64,000 nucleotides of DNA from the NCBI RefSeq assembly GCF_900182615.1, contig NZ_FXTE01000001.1:868001-932000 (forward strand). Direction: 5' to 3'. Numbering within the stretch: position 1 is the stretch's first letter; every line of letters begins with the position of its first letter. This document shows positions 1-8,690 of this stretch, one piece after another. Below the pieces are notes generated by a model, which saw only the letters and a program-made list of their open reading frames with translations, was not told the origin of the DNA and did no database searches. The translations under genes and the position numbers were made by a program. This DNA is from Ruegeria faecimaris. Lineage in GTDB: Bacteria > Pseudomonadota > Alphaproteobacteria > Rhodobacterales > Rhodobacteraceae.

Positions 1-1553
1 GCCAAAGCGCCTGACGGACAAAGGGACACGCAGCTGAGGCACAATGTACAGGCGTCCGTATCCACCGCGATGGCCCCATAGGGTGCATTCTCGGGCAAGG
101 GCAACGGGGCTGCGGCCTGCGGGTTCAGCGCCTGTGCGGCCAGTCGCGTAATCTGCCTGCGATTTCCCAGCGGCAGAACCGGGTCGGCCAAGGGGGGCGG
201 CACGTCCTGCGCATATAGCAGGTCGGACAGCGCATCGGGATCAGCCTCATCGATCTGTGCCAACCCTGCAGTCCCAGCGATAGCCTGCGCCAGCGCCAGT
301 TCGCGGTCCAAGGCATCCCTTTCGGTTGTTGGGGCCAGCAGCACATCAACCCGCGCAAACCCATGTGCCAGCGCGGCCAGCATCTCGGCATGGCCAAAGC
401 CCGAGATCACGTTCAGCTCCAGCGGGATCACATCCGCTGGAATCCCGCGTCCGAAACGGGCGGACAGGCGGATCATTTCGGCCCCATGCGCGTCATGCAC
501 CAACAGTCGGGGTGCTTGCCCGCCTGCACGCCGGTAGGTTCGCGACAGAATGTGCATCCGTGACAGCAGCGCAGAAACGGGCGGATCCTCGTAAGTTATC
601 GCGGTAGATGGGCAAACCGCCGCGCATTCTCCGCACCCCGCGCAAACCATAGGGTCGATGGCTACATGTTCGCCCGCAGGGGTGATCGCCCCCGTCGGGC
701 AGATATCCAGGCAATTCGTACACCCGACCTGTTCGGCACGGGAATGCGCACAGAGGGATTCTTCCAACCGGACATAGAGAGGCTTTTCAAATGTCCCGAC
801 CAGTTGCATGGCCTCAAACGCCAGCCGTTCGACAGCGACCGCATCTTTGGGATCAGCTCGCAAATACCCTTCGCGCTTGGCTGGGGCCTGAACCAGAGGC
901 GTGCCGCCGGTCAGATCCACAACCATATCGCATGAGGAGTTCGCCCCATCGCGCGGTTCGGTCCAGCCAAAGGCCCCGCGCCCACCGGGTTCAAGCTGTT
1001 GCAACGCATCCAGCTTTATCGAAAACCCGCCCAGCGCACCTTTCACAGTACGAACGCGCCCGCGCACCACATCAAAGCTGCGCGACATGGGGTCCATGTC
1101 ATCAGTAGCCAAGACCGTCACGGCCAACTGGTCCGACAGGCGTTCTGCCACTTCAAAGCTCAGCGCGCCGGGCCCGACGATGAAACACGTCCCTTCGCTG
1201 ACCACATCGACACTGGGTGTGATCGGCTGAGGCAACACCGCCTCAGCAGCCAGCGCGGCCATTTTGGGGGCAGCATCCTGCCCTTGTTCAGACCACCCAG
1301 CACGATCGCGAAGATCGACAAACCCTGGCACCTCGACACCTAACTCATCGGCCAATGCCAGAAAAACATCCTGCTCTTGTGTACAGGCTATTACGACTTT
1401 GCCCTCTTGCAGCGGCTGTGCGACGCTTTCCAGTTCTTTCGTACATAATGCGGTGTGAATTCTGGAGCAGGCGACATCGCAAGCTGACGATAGTTTCTCA
1501 GCGTCAATGGTTTGCGTTCCCGCGCAGTCACATAGCAGCAATCTTGTTCCCAT
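1..1553 (-). CDS. Multi-cluster 4Fe-4S ferredoxin protein of the formate dehydrogenase locus (3' end outside window)
   Basis: The reverse strand reads openly from an ATG at 1553 to the window edge, 517 codons, with no stop, so the gene is partial. Three 4Fe-4S motifs are visible: CTNCLDICP at residues 278-286, CAGCGECAAVCP from residue 304, and CTLCLSCVSLCP from residue 502. The N-terminal half has an isolated CDCAG start and looks like the NAD-binding/ferredoxin-type protein that in many roseobacters sits divergently to DUF3305 in formate dehydrogenase loci. It is probably cytoplasmic, since no signal peptide is seen. A role in electron transfer to, or assembly of, the dehydrogenase is inferred from context only. 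A GGAGG sequence lies just before the ATG (GGGGGAGGTT-ATG). Confidence 0.85.
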   Translation of the reverse strand, partial: MGTRLLLCDCAGTQTIDAEKLSSACDVACSRIHTALCTKELESVAQPLQEGKVVIACTQEQDVFLALADELGVEVPGFVDLRDRAGWSEQGQDAAPKMAALAAEAVLPQPITPSVDVVSEGTCFIVGPGALSFEVAERLSDQLAVTVLATDDMDPMSRSFDVVRGRVRTVKGALGGFSIKLDALQQLEPGGRGAFGWTEPRDGANSSCDMVVDLTGGTPLVQAPAKREGYLRADPKDAVAVERLAFEAMQLVGTFEKPLYVRLEESLCAHSRAEQVGCTNCLDICPTGAITPAGEHVAIDPMVCAGCGECAAVCPSTAITYEDPPVSALLSRMHILSRTYRRAGGQAPRLLVHDAHGAEMIRLSARFGRGIPADVIPLELNVISGFGHAEMLAALAHGFARVDVLLAPTTERDALDRELALAQAIAGTAGLAQIDEADPDALSDLLYAQDVPPPLADPVLPLGNRRQITRLAAQALNPQAAAPLPLPENAPYGAIAVDTDACTLCLSCVSLCPSGAL

Positions 1554-1710
1554 AACCTCCCCCGGATGTCCTCCCCAGTCCAAGGTAAGCTTAGAACCTC
1601 TGAAGAAAGTAGCAATGCCCGTGGGGGTCGGATCGCCGGAACAAAGCCCGATAAGAGCCGCGAGGACCGTAAACAATCGGTGAAGGGTGCATATTCGACC
1701 ACCCAAGGAC

Positions 1711-1740
1711 TTGGCAGGAAGCTACTTTGTGTACCATAGT
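1711..1740 (+). promoter_or_regulatory. Candidate promoter of the formate dehydrogenase operon
   Basis: TTGGCA (1711-1716) and CATAGT (1735-1740), 18 nt apart, resemble sigma-70 -35/-10 boxes. They lie in the divergent interval between the ferredoxin gene and the DUF3305 gene, about 44 nt before the chosen GTG. The rest of 1554-1783 holds no gene. This is read by eye and is only a candidate. Confidence 0.35.
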
Positions 1741-1783
1741 AGACCCTGAGGAAGGCAGGGGAGAGCTTTCCAGGGAGGACTTA

Positions 1784-2338
1784 GTGGCCAAGGCCGCCAG
1801 CCAGATTGAAATGCCAATCGGCGTCGTCGTGCGCAAAACACCCGGGGTTACACGCTGGGCGCAATGGAACTGGCGCGCCGTCGCCGTGCTGCCCGGCGCT
1901 GGACCGGCCGATTGGCTGGAGATGCGGCGCGAGGGTGAAGCGGTCGAGTACCACGCGGCCACCCTGCCCCTGACCCTTTGGTCAGATGAGGCCGAAGCCT
2001 ACATGGTCAACCTGTCGGACGGGCAACCCTCGATCTATCTGGTCCTGCGCGATGCGCTGGATGGAACACAGCCGATGGACGCGGTGCTGGTGACCGCCTC
2101 ACCCTTCGAAGGACAGGACTACGCCGATACCGGCGAAGAGCTTGTCGAGAAAATCCCAATGACTGATGGGCTGATCGCTTGGGTACGTGATTTCGCACTG
2201 GAGCATCATCGCAACGAAGTCTTCGTCAAGCGCCGCCGTGATAAGAAACGCACCGATCTGGTTGAGGACGGCAAAGGGGATGTACGCATCCGGCAGGACT
2301 CGGATGTTTTCCGCGCCCCGCGGAGGATTGTGCAATGA
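1784..2338 (+). CDS. DUF3305 domain protein
   Basis: This 184-residue protein (MPIGVVVRKTPGVTRWAQW near the N-terminus, then YMVNLSDGQPSIYLVLR) matches the DUF3305 family found only beside Tat-type formate dehydrogenases. I chose GTG 1784 because GGGAGG at 1773-1778 is ideally spaced. An in-frame ATG at 1727 would place the start inside the probable promoter, and ATG 1811 is a shorter alternative. Function is unknown; assembly or maturation of formate dehydrogenase is inferred from neighbours. Its stop overlaps the next start (ATGA). Confidence 0.85.
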   Translation: MAKAASQIEMPIGVVVRKTPGVTRWAQWNWRAVAVLPGAGPADWLEMRREGEAVEYHAATLPLTLWSDEAEAYMVNLSDGQPSIYLVLRDALDGTQPMDAVLVTASPFEGQDYADTGEELVEKIPMTDGLIAWVRDFALEHHRNEVFVKRRRDKKRTDLVEDGKGDVRIRQDSDVFRAPRRIVQ

Positions 2339-2916
2339 CAGAAACCCGTGATTTCTGGTCGCGCCGCAAAGCCGCCGTTCAGGCTGAGGCCAAAGCCGAG
2401 GTTGTAGCAGCACAAGAACAGGCTTTCGCTGAACAGCGGGGCGAACTGGAAGAAAAGACTGACGCTGAAATTCTGGCGGAATTCAATTTGCCCGACCCTG
2501 ATCAGTTGCAAGTTGGTGACGACGTCTCGGGCTTTATGGCCAAGGCAGTGCCTGACCGGTTGCGCCGCCGCGCCCTTCGGCAGCTCTGGCGCCTAAACCC
2601 GGTTTTGGCCAATGTCGATGGGTTGGTGGATTACGGCGAAGACTATACCGATGCCGCCTGCGTGATCGAAAATATCCAGACCGCCTATCAGGTCGGCAAG
2701 GGAATGCTGGCTCATATCGAGGCTTTGGCCGCTCAGGCCGAGGAGGAAGACACCGACCAGATCCCTGAGGTTGAAGAAACCACGCAAGAGCCTGAGTTGC
2801 CCGAGGTACCCGAGATGCAATCGCCAGAGCCTGTAGTGATTTCTGAAATCGACGACCCGGAAGAGGCAGAGCTTACGCCTGCCCCACGCCGCATGAAGTT
2901 TGAATACGAAGGATAA
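2335..2916 (+). CDS. DUF3306 domain protein
   Basis: 193 residues. The N-terminal TRDFWSRRKAAVQ sequence is the signature opening of DUF3306 proteins. A compact helical part (to about residue 120) contains VPDRLRRRALRQLWRLNP, followed by a very acidic Glu/Pro-rich tail (residues 135-185). It is translationally coupled to DUF3305 by a 4-nt overlap. The family always travels with DUF3305 and a TorD chaperone in formate dehydrogenase loci. Its molecular role is not established; a maturation factor is a reasonable guess. Confidence 0.85.
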   Translation: MTETRDFWSRRKAAVQAEAKAEVVAAQEQAFAEQRGELEEKTDAEILAEFNLPDPDQLQVGDDVSGFMAKAVPDRLRRRALRQLWRLNPVLANVDGLVDYGEDYTDAACVIENIQTAYQVGKGMLAHIEALAAQAEEEDTDQIPEVEETTQEPELPEVPEMQSPEPVVISEIDDPEEAELTPAPRRMKFEYEG

Positions 2917-2920
2917 CCGT

Positions 2921-3532
2921 ATGACCGCAAGCAACGCGCAAAACCTAGACGTCTCAGCCGAGGATCGTCTGCGCGCGGATTTCTATAACTTCCTTGGGCT
3001 GTTGCTGGCCTCTCCACCGGATCATATTTTGCTGTCTCAGGTGGTCGGTCTGACCGGCGATGACACCGATCTGGGACAGGCCATCAAGGCGATGTCGCGG
3101 GTGGCAAAAGTGACAAAACCTGCGGCTGCCGAACGCGAATTCAATGCCCTGTTCATCGGGCTAGGACGCGGAGAACTGCTGCCCTATGCCAGTTTCTACC
3201 TGACTGGTTTCCTGAACGAAAAACCGCTGGCGCAACTGCGCAACGACATGGCGGTTCGTCAGATCACACGGGCGCAGAACGTGTTTGAACCCGAAGACAA
3301 TATCGCCTCGTTGATGGAGATGATGGCGGGCATGATTGTCGGACGCTTTGGCGCGCCCGCCTCATTGGAAGATCAAAAAGCGTTCTGGAACAAACACATC
3401 GGCCCCTGGGCCGCACATTTCTATTCAGATTTGGAAGCTGCGGAAAACTCGGTTTTCTATGCCTCGGTCGGCACCGCCGGTCGGGTTTTCATGGAAATCG
3501 AGCGTGAAGCCTTTCGAATGACGGCGGGATGA
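2921..3532 (+). CDS. TorD/DmsD-family molybdo(tungsto)enzyme chaperone
   Basis: 203 residues, all-helical, with the TorD-family pattern: RADFYNFLGLLLASPP near the N-terminus, then EREFNALFIGLGRGELLPYASFYLTGF and a later EPEDNIASLMEMM segment. Chaperones of this family bind the twin-arginine leader and apo-form of exported molybdopterin enzymes and hold them until cofactor is inserted. Here the client is presumably the alpha subunit encoded at 3888. The start is set at ATG 2921, with AAGGA at 2909-2913. An earlier in-frame start at 2900 overlaps DUF3306 and is less likely. Confidence 0.88.
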   Translation: MTASNAQNLDVSAEDRLRADFYNFLGLLLASPPDHILLSQVVGLTGDDTDLGQAIKAMSRVAKVTKPAAAEREFNALFIGLGRGELLPYASFYLTGFLNEKPLAQLRNDMAVRQITRAQNVFEPEDNIASLMEMMAGMIVGRFGAPASLEDQKAFWNKHIGPWAAHFYSDLEAAENSVFYASVGTAGRVFMEIEREAFRMTAG

Positions 3533-3591
3533 TCCCGCCATTCGCCAGCGCCCCAATAGGCGCTAGATCGCAATTGGGAAAGGAGGATCCC

Positions 3592-3780
3592 ATGAGCAAA
3601 ACCAAGGAAGAAGGCGCCACGCGCCGTGACTTCTTGAAACTGGCCGGAACCGCAGCGCCCGCTGCAGTTGCCGCCGCCAGCCTGAGCGGACAAGCCGAGG
3701 CAGCCGAGCTGCCGACGGATGAGACCCGCATGCAGGACACCGCGCATACGCGCGCATATCTGGACAGCGCCCGGTTCTGA
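3592..3780 (+). CDS. Small twin-arginine protein of the formate dehydrogenase region
   Basis: 62 residues: TRRDFLKLAGTAAPAAVAAAS is a clear twin-arginine signal, followed by only about 30 residues ending YLDSARF. This matches the 'formate dehydrogenase region TAT target' small-protein family, which is regularly encoded just before the alpha subunit. A strong AGGAGG (3581-3586) fixes the ATG at 3592; the longer frame from 3529 overlaps the chaperone stop. It may be a small exported accessory subunit, but the role is unknown. Confidence 0.85.
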   Translation: MSKTKEEGATRRDFLKLAGTAAPAAVAAASLSGQAEAAELPTDETRMQDTAHTRAYLDSARF

Positions 3781-3887
3781 ACCCCGGACGATGTCACCAC
3801 CCGACTGACGGTTGCGATTGGCCCTGACGTCGGCACCAACAGTACCAAGCCAGCCATAGCTAACATGGCCAGCAAGGGAGGAAAGAA

Positions 3888-6782
3888 ATGCTTAGGAAAA
3901 AGACCAACGGGGTTGCGAGACGCTCCCAGCGGACAAGTATCCTGTCCCAGGTCGGCGAGAAAACCGTCGATCGCCGCGCGTTCCTGCGCGGATCGGGCCT
4001 GACGATCGGCGGGTTGGCCGCGATCAGCGCCACGGGTGGAACCGTGACGCCAGCCAGTGCCCAGTCAGCGGCCAATCAAGCCGTCGAAAACATCAAATCC
4101 ATATGCACGCATTGCTCGGTCGGCTGTACCGTAGTGGCCGAGGTGCAGAACGGCGTCTGGATCGGGCAAGAACCCGGCTGGGACAGCCCTTTCAACCTGG
4201 GTGCGCACTGCGCCAAGGGGGCCTCGGTCCGTGAGCACGCCCATGGTGAACGCCGCTTGAAATATCCGATGAAAAAGGAAGGCGGCGAGTGGAAGCGCAT
4301 CAGCTGGGAAGAGGCGATCAACGAGATCGGCGACGGCATGATGAACATCCGCGAAGAATCCGGACCGGACAGTGTGTACTGGCTTGGTTCCGCGAAACAT
4401 AACAACGAACAGGCCTATCTTTTCCGCAAGTTCGCCGCCTATTGGGGCACGAACAACGTGGACCATCAGGCCCGTATCTGCCACTCGACCACTGTTGCTG
4501 GTGTTGCGAATACATGGGGCTACGGCGCCATGACCAACAGCTACAATGACATCCACAACTCCAAGGCTATCTTCATCATCGGTGGCAACCCGGCTGAGGC
4601 ACACCCGGTCTCGCTGCTGCATGTTCTGCGCGCAAAAGAGCAGAACAACGCGCCGCTGATCGTTTGCGACCCGCGCTTTACGCGCACCGCCGCGCATGCG
4701 GATGAATATGTCCGCTTCCGCCCCGGCTCTGACGTGGCTCTGATCTGGGGTATCCTCTGGCACATCTTCGACAACGGCTGGGAAGACAAGGAGTTCATCC
4801 GCACCCGTGTCTGGGGCATGGATCAGATCCGTGAAGAGGTCGCCAACTGGAACCCGGAAGAAACCGAGCGTGTGACCGGCGTACCCGGATCGCAGCTTAA
4901 GCGCGTGGCGCGCACCATGGCCAACAACCGTCCTGGCACGGTGATCTGGTGCATGGGCGGCACCCAGCATACCAATGGCAACAACAACACACGCGCCTAT
5001 TGCGTGCTGCAGCTGGCTTTGGGCAACATGGGAACGTCGGGCGGTGGCACCAACATCTTCCGTGGCCACGACAACGTGCAGGGTGCGACGGACCTTGGTG
5101 TTCTGTCCCATACCCTACCCGGCTATTATGGCCTGTCCGCAGGGGCATGGGGCCATTGGGCGCGCGTTTGGGGTGAAGACCCTGAATGGCTGTCCGGCCA
5201 GTTCGCCTCGATCAAGGACAAGGAGGGCAAGGATAAACCGCTGCAGAATGAGCGCGGCATCCCGGTCTCTCGTTGGATCGACGGTGTTCTGGAAGACCCC
5301 GCCAACATGGATCAGGACAACAATGTCCGCGCCATGGTTCTGTGGGGGCACGCTCCGAACTCGCAAACCCGTGGGCCGGAAATGAAGACGGCGATGGAAA
5401 AGCTGGACATGCTGGTCGTGATCGACCCGTATCCCACCGTTTCCGCCGTTCTGCATGATCGGACCGATGGCGTTTACCTGTTGCCCGCCTGTACGCAGTT
5501 CGAAACCCGTGGCTCGGTCACGGCCTCGAACCGGTCGTTGCAGTGGCGCGACAAGGTGGTCGAACCACTGTTCGAAAGCCTGCCGGACGAGGTCATCATG
5601 GCCAAGTTCGCCAACAAATTCGGCTGGGCAGATCGGTTCTTCCGCAACATCGAGATGGAGGACCCTGAGACCCCGAATGTAGAAAGCATCACGCGTGAGT
5701 TCAACTCGGGCCTCTGGACCATCGGCTATACCGGCCAGTCGCCAGAGCGTTTGAAAAGCCACATGGCCAATCAGCACACGTTCGACAGAACCACGCTGCA
5801 AGCTATTGGTGGACCAAACGACGGCGAATACTACGGTCTGCCCTGGCCGTGCTGGGGAACGCCAGAGATGGGTCATACAGGGACACCAAACCTCTATGAC
5901 ATGTCCAAACCGGTGGCCGAAGGTGGCCTGACCTTCCGCGCGCGCTTTGGCGTGGAACGTGATGGCGACAACCTGCTGGCGGAAGGGGTCTATAGCGTTG
6001 GGTCGGAAATTCAGGACGGATATCCCGAATTCACGATGCAGATGCTAATGGATCTTGGTTGGGACGGCGATCTGACGGCCGAAGAACGTGCGGCCATCGA
6101 CGCCGTTGCGGGGCCAAAGACCAACTGGAAAACCGACCTGTCAGGCGGCATCCAGAGGGTTGCGATTGCACATGGCTGTGCGCCCTTTGGCAACGCCAAG
6201 GCCCGCACCGTGGTCTGGACTTTCCCGGACCCGATCCCGTTGCATCGCGAGCCGCTTTATACCAACCGGCGTGATCTGGTAGAGGATTATCCGACCTATG
6301 AGGATCGTCAGTCCTATCGCCTGCCAACCCTGTATGCTTCGATCCAGAAGAACGACTTTTCAAAGGATTACCCGATAATCCTGACGTCTGGTCGTCTGGT
6401 CGAATATGAGGGCGGAGGTGAGGAATCCCGGTCGAACCCGTGGCTGGCCGAACTGCAACAGGACATGTTCGTCGAGATCAACCCACGCGATGCCAACAAC
6501 CTGGGCATTCGCGACGGGGCTCAGGTCTGGGTCGAAGGGCCTGAGGGTGGTAAGGTCAAGGTGATGGCGATGCTGACCAACAGGGTTGGTGCCGGCGTGG
6601 CCTTTATGCCATTCCACTTTGGCGGCCATTTCCAGGGTCAGGATCTGCGGGACAAATACCCCTCAGGCGCTGATCCCTATGTGCTGGGAGAAAGTTCGAA
6701 CACCGCCCAGACCTATGGCTATGATTCAGTAACCCAGATGCAGGAGACCAAAGCGACTCTCTGCAAGATCTCAGCAGCGTAA
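3888..6782 (+). CDS. Formate dehydrogenase, catalytic alpha subunit (Tat-exported, Cys-type)
   Basis: 964 residues of the molybdopterin oxidoreductase family, oxidising formate to CO2 in the periplasm. The Tat leader [15 protein letters not shown] lies near residues 28-42. A 4Fe-4S cluster is bound by C73, C76, C80 and C108. The active-site position is a cysteine (C198 in [11 protein letters not shown]), where E. coli FdnG has selenocysteine; the following invariant His is kept. The C-terminal molybdopterin dinucleotide-binding domain ([19 protein letters not shown] onward) is complete. A strong GGGAGGAAAG precedes the ATG. The adjacent tungstate importer suggests tungsten rather than molybdenum in the active site; this is inference. 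Confidence 0.95.
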   Translation: MLRKKTNGVARRSQRTSILSQVGEKTVDRRAFLRGSGLTIGGLAAISATGGTVTPASAQSAANQAVENIKSICTHCSVGCTVVAEVQNGVWIGQEPGWDSPFNLGAHCAKGASVREHAHGERRLKYPMKKEGGEWKRISWEEAINEIGDGMMNIREESGPDSVYWLGSAKHNNEQAYLFRKFAAYWGTNNVDHQARICHSTTVAGVANTWGYGAMTNSYNDIHNSKAIFIIGGNPAEAHPVSLLHVLRAKEQNNAPLIVCDPRFTRTAAHADEYVRFRPGSDVALIWGILWHIFDNGWEDKEFIRTRVWGMDQIREEVANWNPEETERVTGVPGSQLKRVARTMANNRPGTVIWCMGGTQHTNGNNNTRAYCVLQLALGNMGTSGGGTNIFRGHDNVQGATDLGVLSHTLPGYYGLSAGAWGHWARVWGEDPEWLSGQFASIKDKEGKDKPLQNERGIPVSRWIDGVLEDPANMDQDNNVRAMVLWGHAPNSQTRGPEMKTAMEKLDMLVVIDPYPTVSAVLHDRTDGVYLLPACTQFETRGSVTASNRSLQWRDKVVEPLFESLPDEVIMAKFANKFGWADRFFRNIEMEDPETPNVESITREFNSGLWTIGYTGQSPERLKSHMANQHTFDRTTLQAIGGPNDGEYYGLPWPCWGTPEMGHTGTPNLYDMSKPVAEGGLTFRARFGVERDGDNLLAEGVYSVGSEIQDGYPEFTMQMLMDLGWDGDLTAEERAAIDAVAGPKTNWKTDLSGGIQRVAIAHGCAPFGNAKARTVVWTFPDPIPLHREPLYTNRRDLVEDYPTYEDRQSYRLPTLYASIQKNDFSKDYPIILTSGRLVEYEGGGEESRSNPWLAELQQDMFVEINPRDANNLGIRDGAQVWVEGPEGGKVKVMAMLTNRVGAGVAFMPFHFGGHFQGQDLRDKYPSGADPYVLGESSNTAQTYGYDSVTQMQETKATLCKISAA

Positions 6783-6793
6783 GGAGGACGACA

Positions 6794-7387
6794 ATGGCTA
6801 GAGCAAAGTTTCTCTGCGACGCTGAACGCTGCATCGAATGCAACGCCTGCGTAACCGCGTGTAAGAACGAGCACGAGGTGCCTTGGGGCATCAACCGCCG
6901 CAGAGTGGTGACGATCAATGACGGCGACCCGGGCGAACGCTCGATCTCGGTTGCCTGTATGCATTGCTCGGATGCGCCCTGTATGGCGGTGTGCCCGGTT
7001 GACTGCTTCTATCAGAACGAAGAAGGGGTCGTCCTGCACTCCAAGGACCTGTGCATTGGCTGCGGCTATTGCTTCTATGCGTGCCCCTTCGGCGCGCCGC
7101 AATACCCACAGGCAGGCAACTTCGGATCACGTGGCAAGATGGACAAATGTACCTTCTGCGCCGGTGGCCCCGAGGAAACGCACTCGACCGCAGAGTTCGC
7201 CAAATACGGTCGCAACCGGATCGCAGAAGGCAAACTGCCCATCTGCGCCGAGATGTGTTCCACCAAGGCCCTGCTTGCCGGTGACGGCGACGTGGTATCG
7301 GCCATCTATCGCGAACGCGTCGTGGCGCGCGGTTTCGGGTCTGGCGCCTGGGGGTGGGGCACAGCCTACGACCAAAAAGACGGCTGA
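6794..7387 (+). CDS. Formate dehydrogenase, iron-sulfur beta subunit
   Basis: 197 residues holding four 4Fe-4S motifs: [11 protein letters not shown] from C13, [26 protein letters not shown], and the split CTFC...CAEMC. This is the electron-transfer subunit between the catalytic subunit and the membrane cytochrome b. It is shorter than E. coli FdnH and lacks the C-terminal membrane anchor, as in the FDH3-type enzymes of proteobacteria. It starts 11 nt after the alpha stop, with AAGGAGG upstream. Confidence 0.93.
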   Translation: MARAKFLCDAERCIECNACVTACKNEHEVPWGINRRRVVTINDGDPGERSISVACMHCSDAPCMAVCPVDCFYQNEEGVVLHSKDLCIGCGYCFYACPFGAPQYPQAGNFGSRGKMDKCTFCAGGPEETHSTAEFAKYGRNRIAEGKLPICAEMCSTKALLAGDGDVVSAIYRERVVARGFGSGAWGWGTAYDQKDG

Positions 7388-7403
7388 TCCTTGGCCAAAC
7401 CTT

Positions 7404-7430
7404 CCCCGGCGCGCAAACCGTGTGCCGGGG
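7404..7430 (+). repeat. Strong hairpin in the beta-gamma intergenic region
   Basis: CCCCGGC at 7404-7410 pairs with GCCGGGG at 7424-7430. Four inner pairs (two G-U) extend the stem to 11 bp around an AAACC loop. No U-run follows directly, so a full terminator is unlikely. It may set relative subunit expression by mRNA processing or protection. Confidence 0.6.
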
Positions 7431-7436
7431 AGCACT

Positions 7437-7459
7437 AAGATTTTTCGACGAAAAATCTT
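7437..7459. repeat. 23-bp perfect palindrome AAGATTTTTCG-A-CGAAAAATCTT type
   Basis: Eleven bases, AAGATTTTTCG, are followed by a single A and their exact reverse complement. The same TTCGACGAA core occurs in a near-palindrome at 20864-20886 next to preA. It could be a dispersed intergenic repeat or form an mRNA hairpin just after the GC-rich stem at 7404. Confidence 0.6.
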
Positions 7460-7508
7460 TGCCCGCCCAGAAAAGGGCCTACGCCAATGACCGCGTCACG
7501 AGGTTCAT

Positions 7509-8690
7509 ATGACTTTCCTGCGACTTCTGTTCTGTCTCATTGTTTTGGCTGTTCCTGCCCTTGCTCAGGATGCTCCGGATCGCAATTCGACGGGTGGTGC
7601 GACCACGCTCGAGGATATCTTGGCCCGGCAGCGTGGCGAGACGGTCGATAACGGTTATCGCTCAGGTAACACCGGTCAAGGCAACGCCGAAGGTCTGATG
7701 GGCCAGTTGGGCACACGTGGCGTTGCGTCTGACAGCGACGTCTATCGCGCTTTGCGGTATGGCTCGGCGGATGTGACCGTTTCGTCGAACGGCCCTGCAG
7801 CCAGCGTCTTGATACAGGACGGTGGCATGTGGTGGTTGAATTTCCGAACAGGCCCATTGCGCGATTACGGCACGTATATTCTGGCCGGGATGCTTGGCAT
7901 TCTGCTGCTGTTCTTCTTGATCCGGGGTAAAATCCGCATTGATGGTGAAAAGACGGGACGCACGGTTACGCGCTTCTCGGGCTTTGAGCGGTTCGGACAT
8001 TGGCTGTTCGCGGGCTCTTTCCTGATCCTTGGCCTGACCGGTTTGCTGACCCTTTATGGTCGAGACTTTCTGATCCCAATCTTCGGGAAAGAAGGCTTTG
8101 CGGCCATAGCGCAGGGCTGCAAATGGCTGCATAACAACCTCGCCTGGGCCTTCATGCTTGGTTTGATCATGGTCACTGTGAACTGGATCGCCCACAACAT
8201 CCCCAACCGCACCGACCTGAAATGGCTGGCCGCCGGCGGCGGGTTGTTCACGAAAGGCAGCCATCCTCCGGCCAAAAAATTCAACGCGGGTCAAAAGATC
8301 ATCTTCTGGGCCTGTATCCTGCTGGGCGTATCGATCAGCCTGTCTGGCCTGTCTCTGCTGTTCCCGTTTGAGATGCCGCTGTTTGCTAAGACCTTCTCAA
8401 TCGCAAATGCCACCGGCATTCCGCAGATGTTGGGTATGAACCTTCCGGTGCAGATGTCCCCCCAGGAAGAGATGCAATATGCTCAGGTTTGGCACGTGAT
8501 GGTCGCCTATGTCTTCATCGCCATCATCATCGCGCATATCTACCTGGGCTCGGTGGGGATGGAGGGCGCTTTCGACGCGATGGGCACCGGCGAGGTCGAG
8601 GAACAATGGGCGCGTGAGCACCACTCGCTTTGGCTCGAAGAGGTACAGGAAAAAGAGGCCAATAAGGCAGCGGCCTCGCCTGCGGAATAG
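7509..8690 (+). CDS. Formate dehydrogenase, cytochrome b gamma subunit
   Basis: 393 residues. A signal peptide (MTFLRLLFCLIVLAVPALAQ) is followed by a periplasmic N-terminal extension of about 100 residues, then transmembrane segments including YILAGMLGILLLFFLIRG, HWLFAGSFLILGLTGLLTLYG, LAWAFMLGLIMVTVNWIAH and VMVAYVFIAIIIAHIYLG. Histidines in ERFGHWLF and in the last helix are candidate haem ligands, as in FdnI/FdoI. This subunit passes electrons from the periplasmic complex to quinone. GAGG precedes the ATG. The next gene begins directly at its stop. Confidence 0.92.
   Translation: MTFLRLLFCLIVLAVPALAQDAPDRNSTGGATTLEDILARQRGETVDNGYRSGNTGQGNAEGLMGQLGTRGVASDSDVYRALRYGSADVTVSSNGPAASVLIQDGGMWWLNFRTGPLRDYGTYILAGMLGILLLFFLIRGKIRIDGEKTGRTVTRFSGFERFGHWLFAGSFLILGLTGLLTLYGRDFLIPIFGKEGFAAIAQGCKWLHNNLAWAFMLGLIMVTVNWIAHNIPNRTDLKWLAAGGGLFTKGSHPPAKKFNAGQKIIFWACILLGVSISLSGLSLLFPFEMPLFAKTFSIANATGIPQMLGMNLPVQMSPQEEMQYAQVWHVMVAYVFIAIIIAHIYLGSVGMEGAFDAMGTGEVEEQWAREHHSLWLEEVQEKEANKAAASPAE

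Noticed and set aside
4065..5111. 348-codon open frame on the minus strand
   Set aside because: It is wholly antisense to the formate dehydrogenase alpha gene, has no recognisable domain, and is the usual shadow of GC-rich coding sequence.
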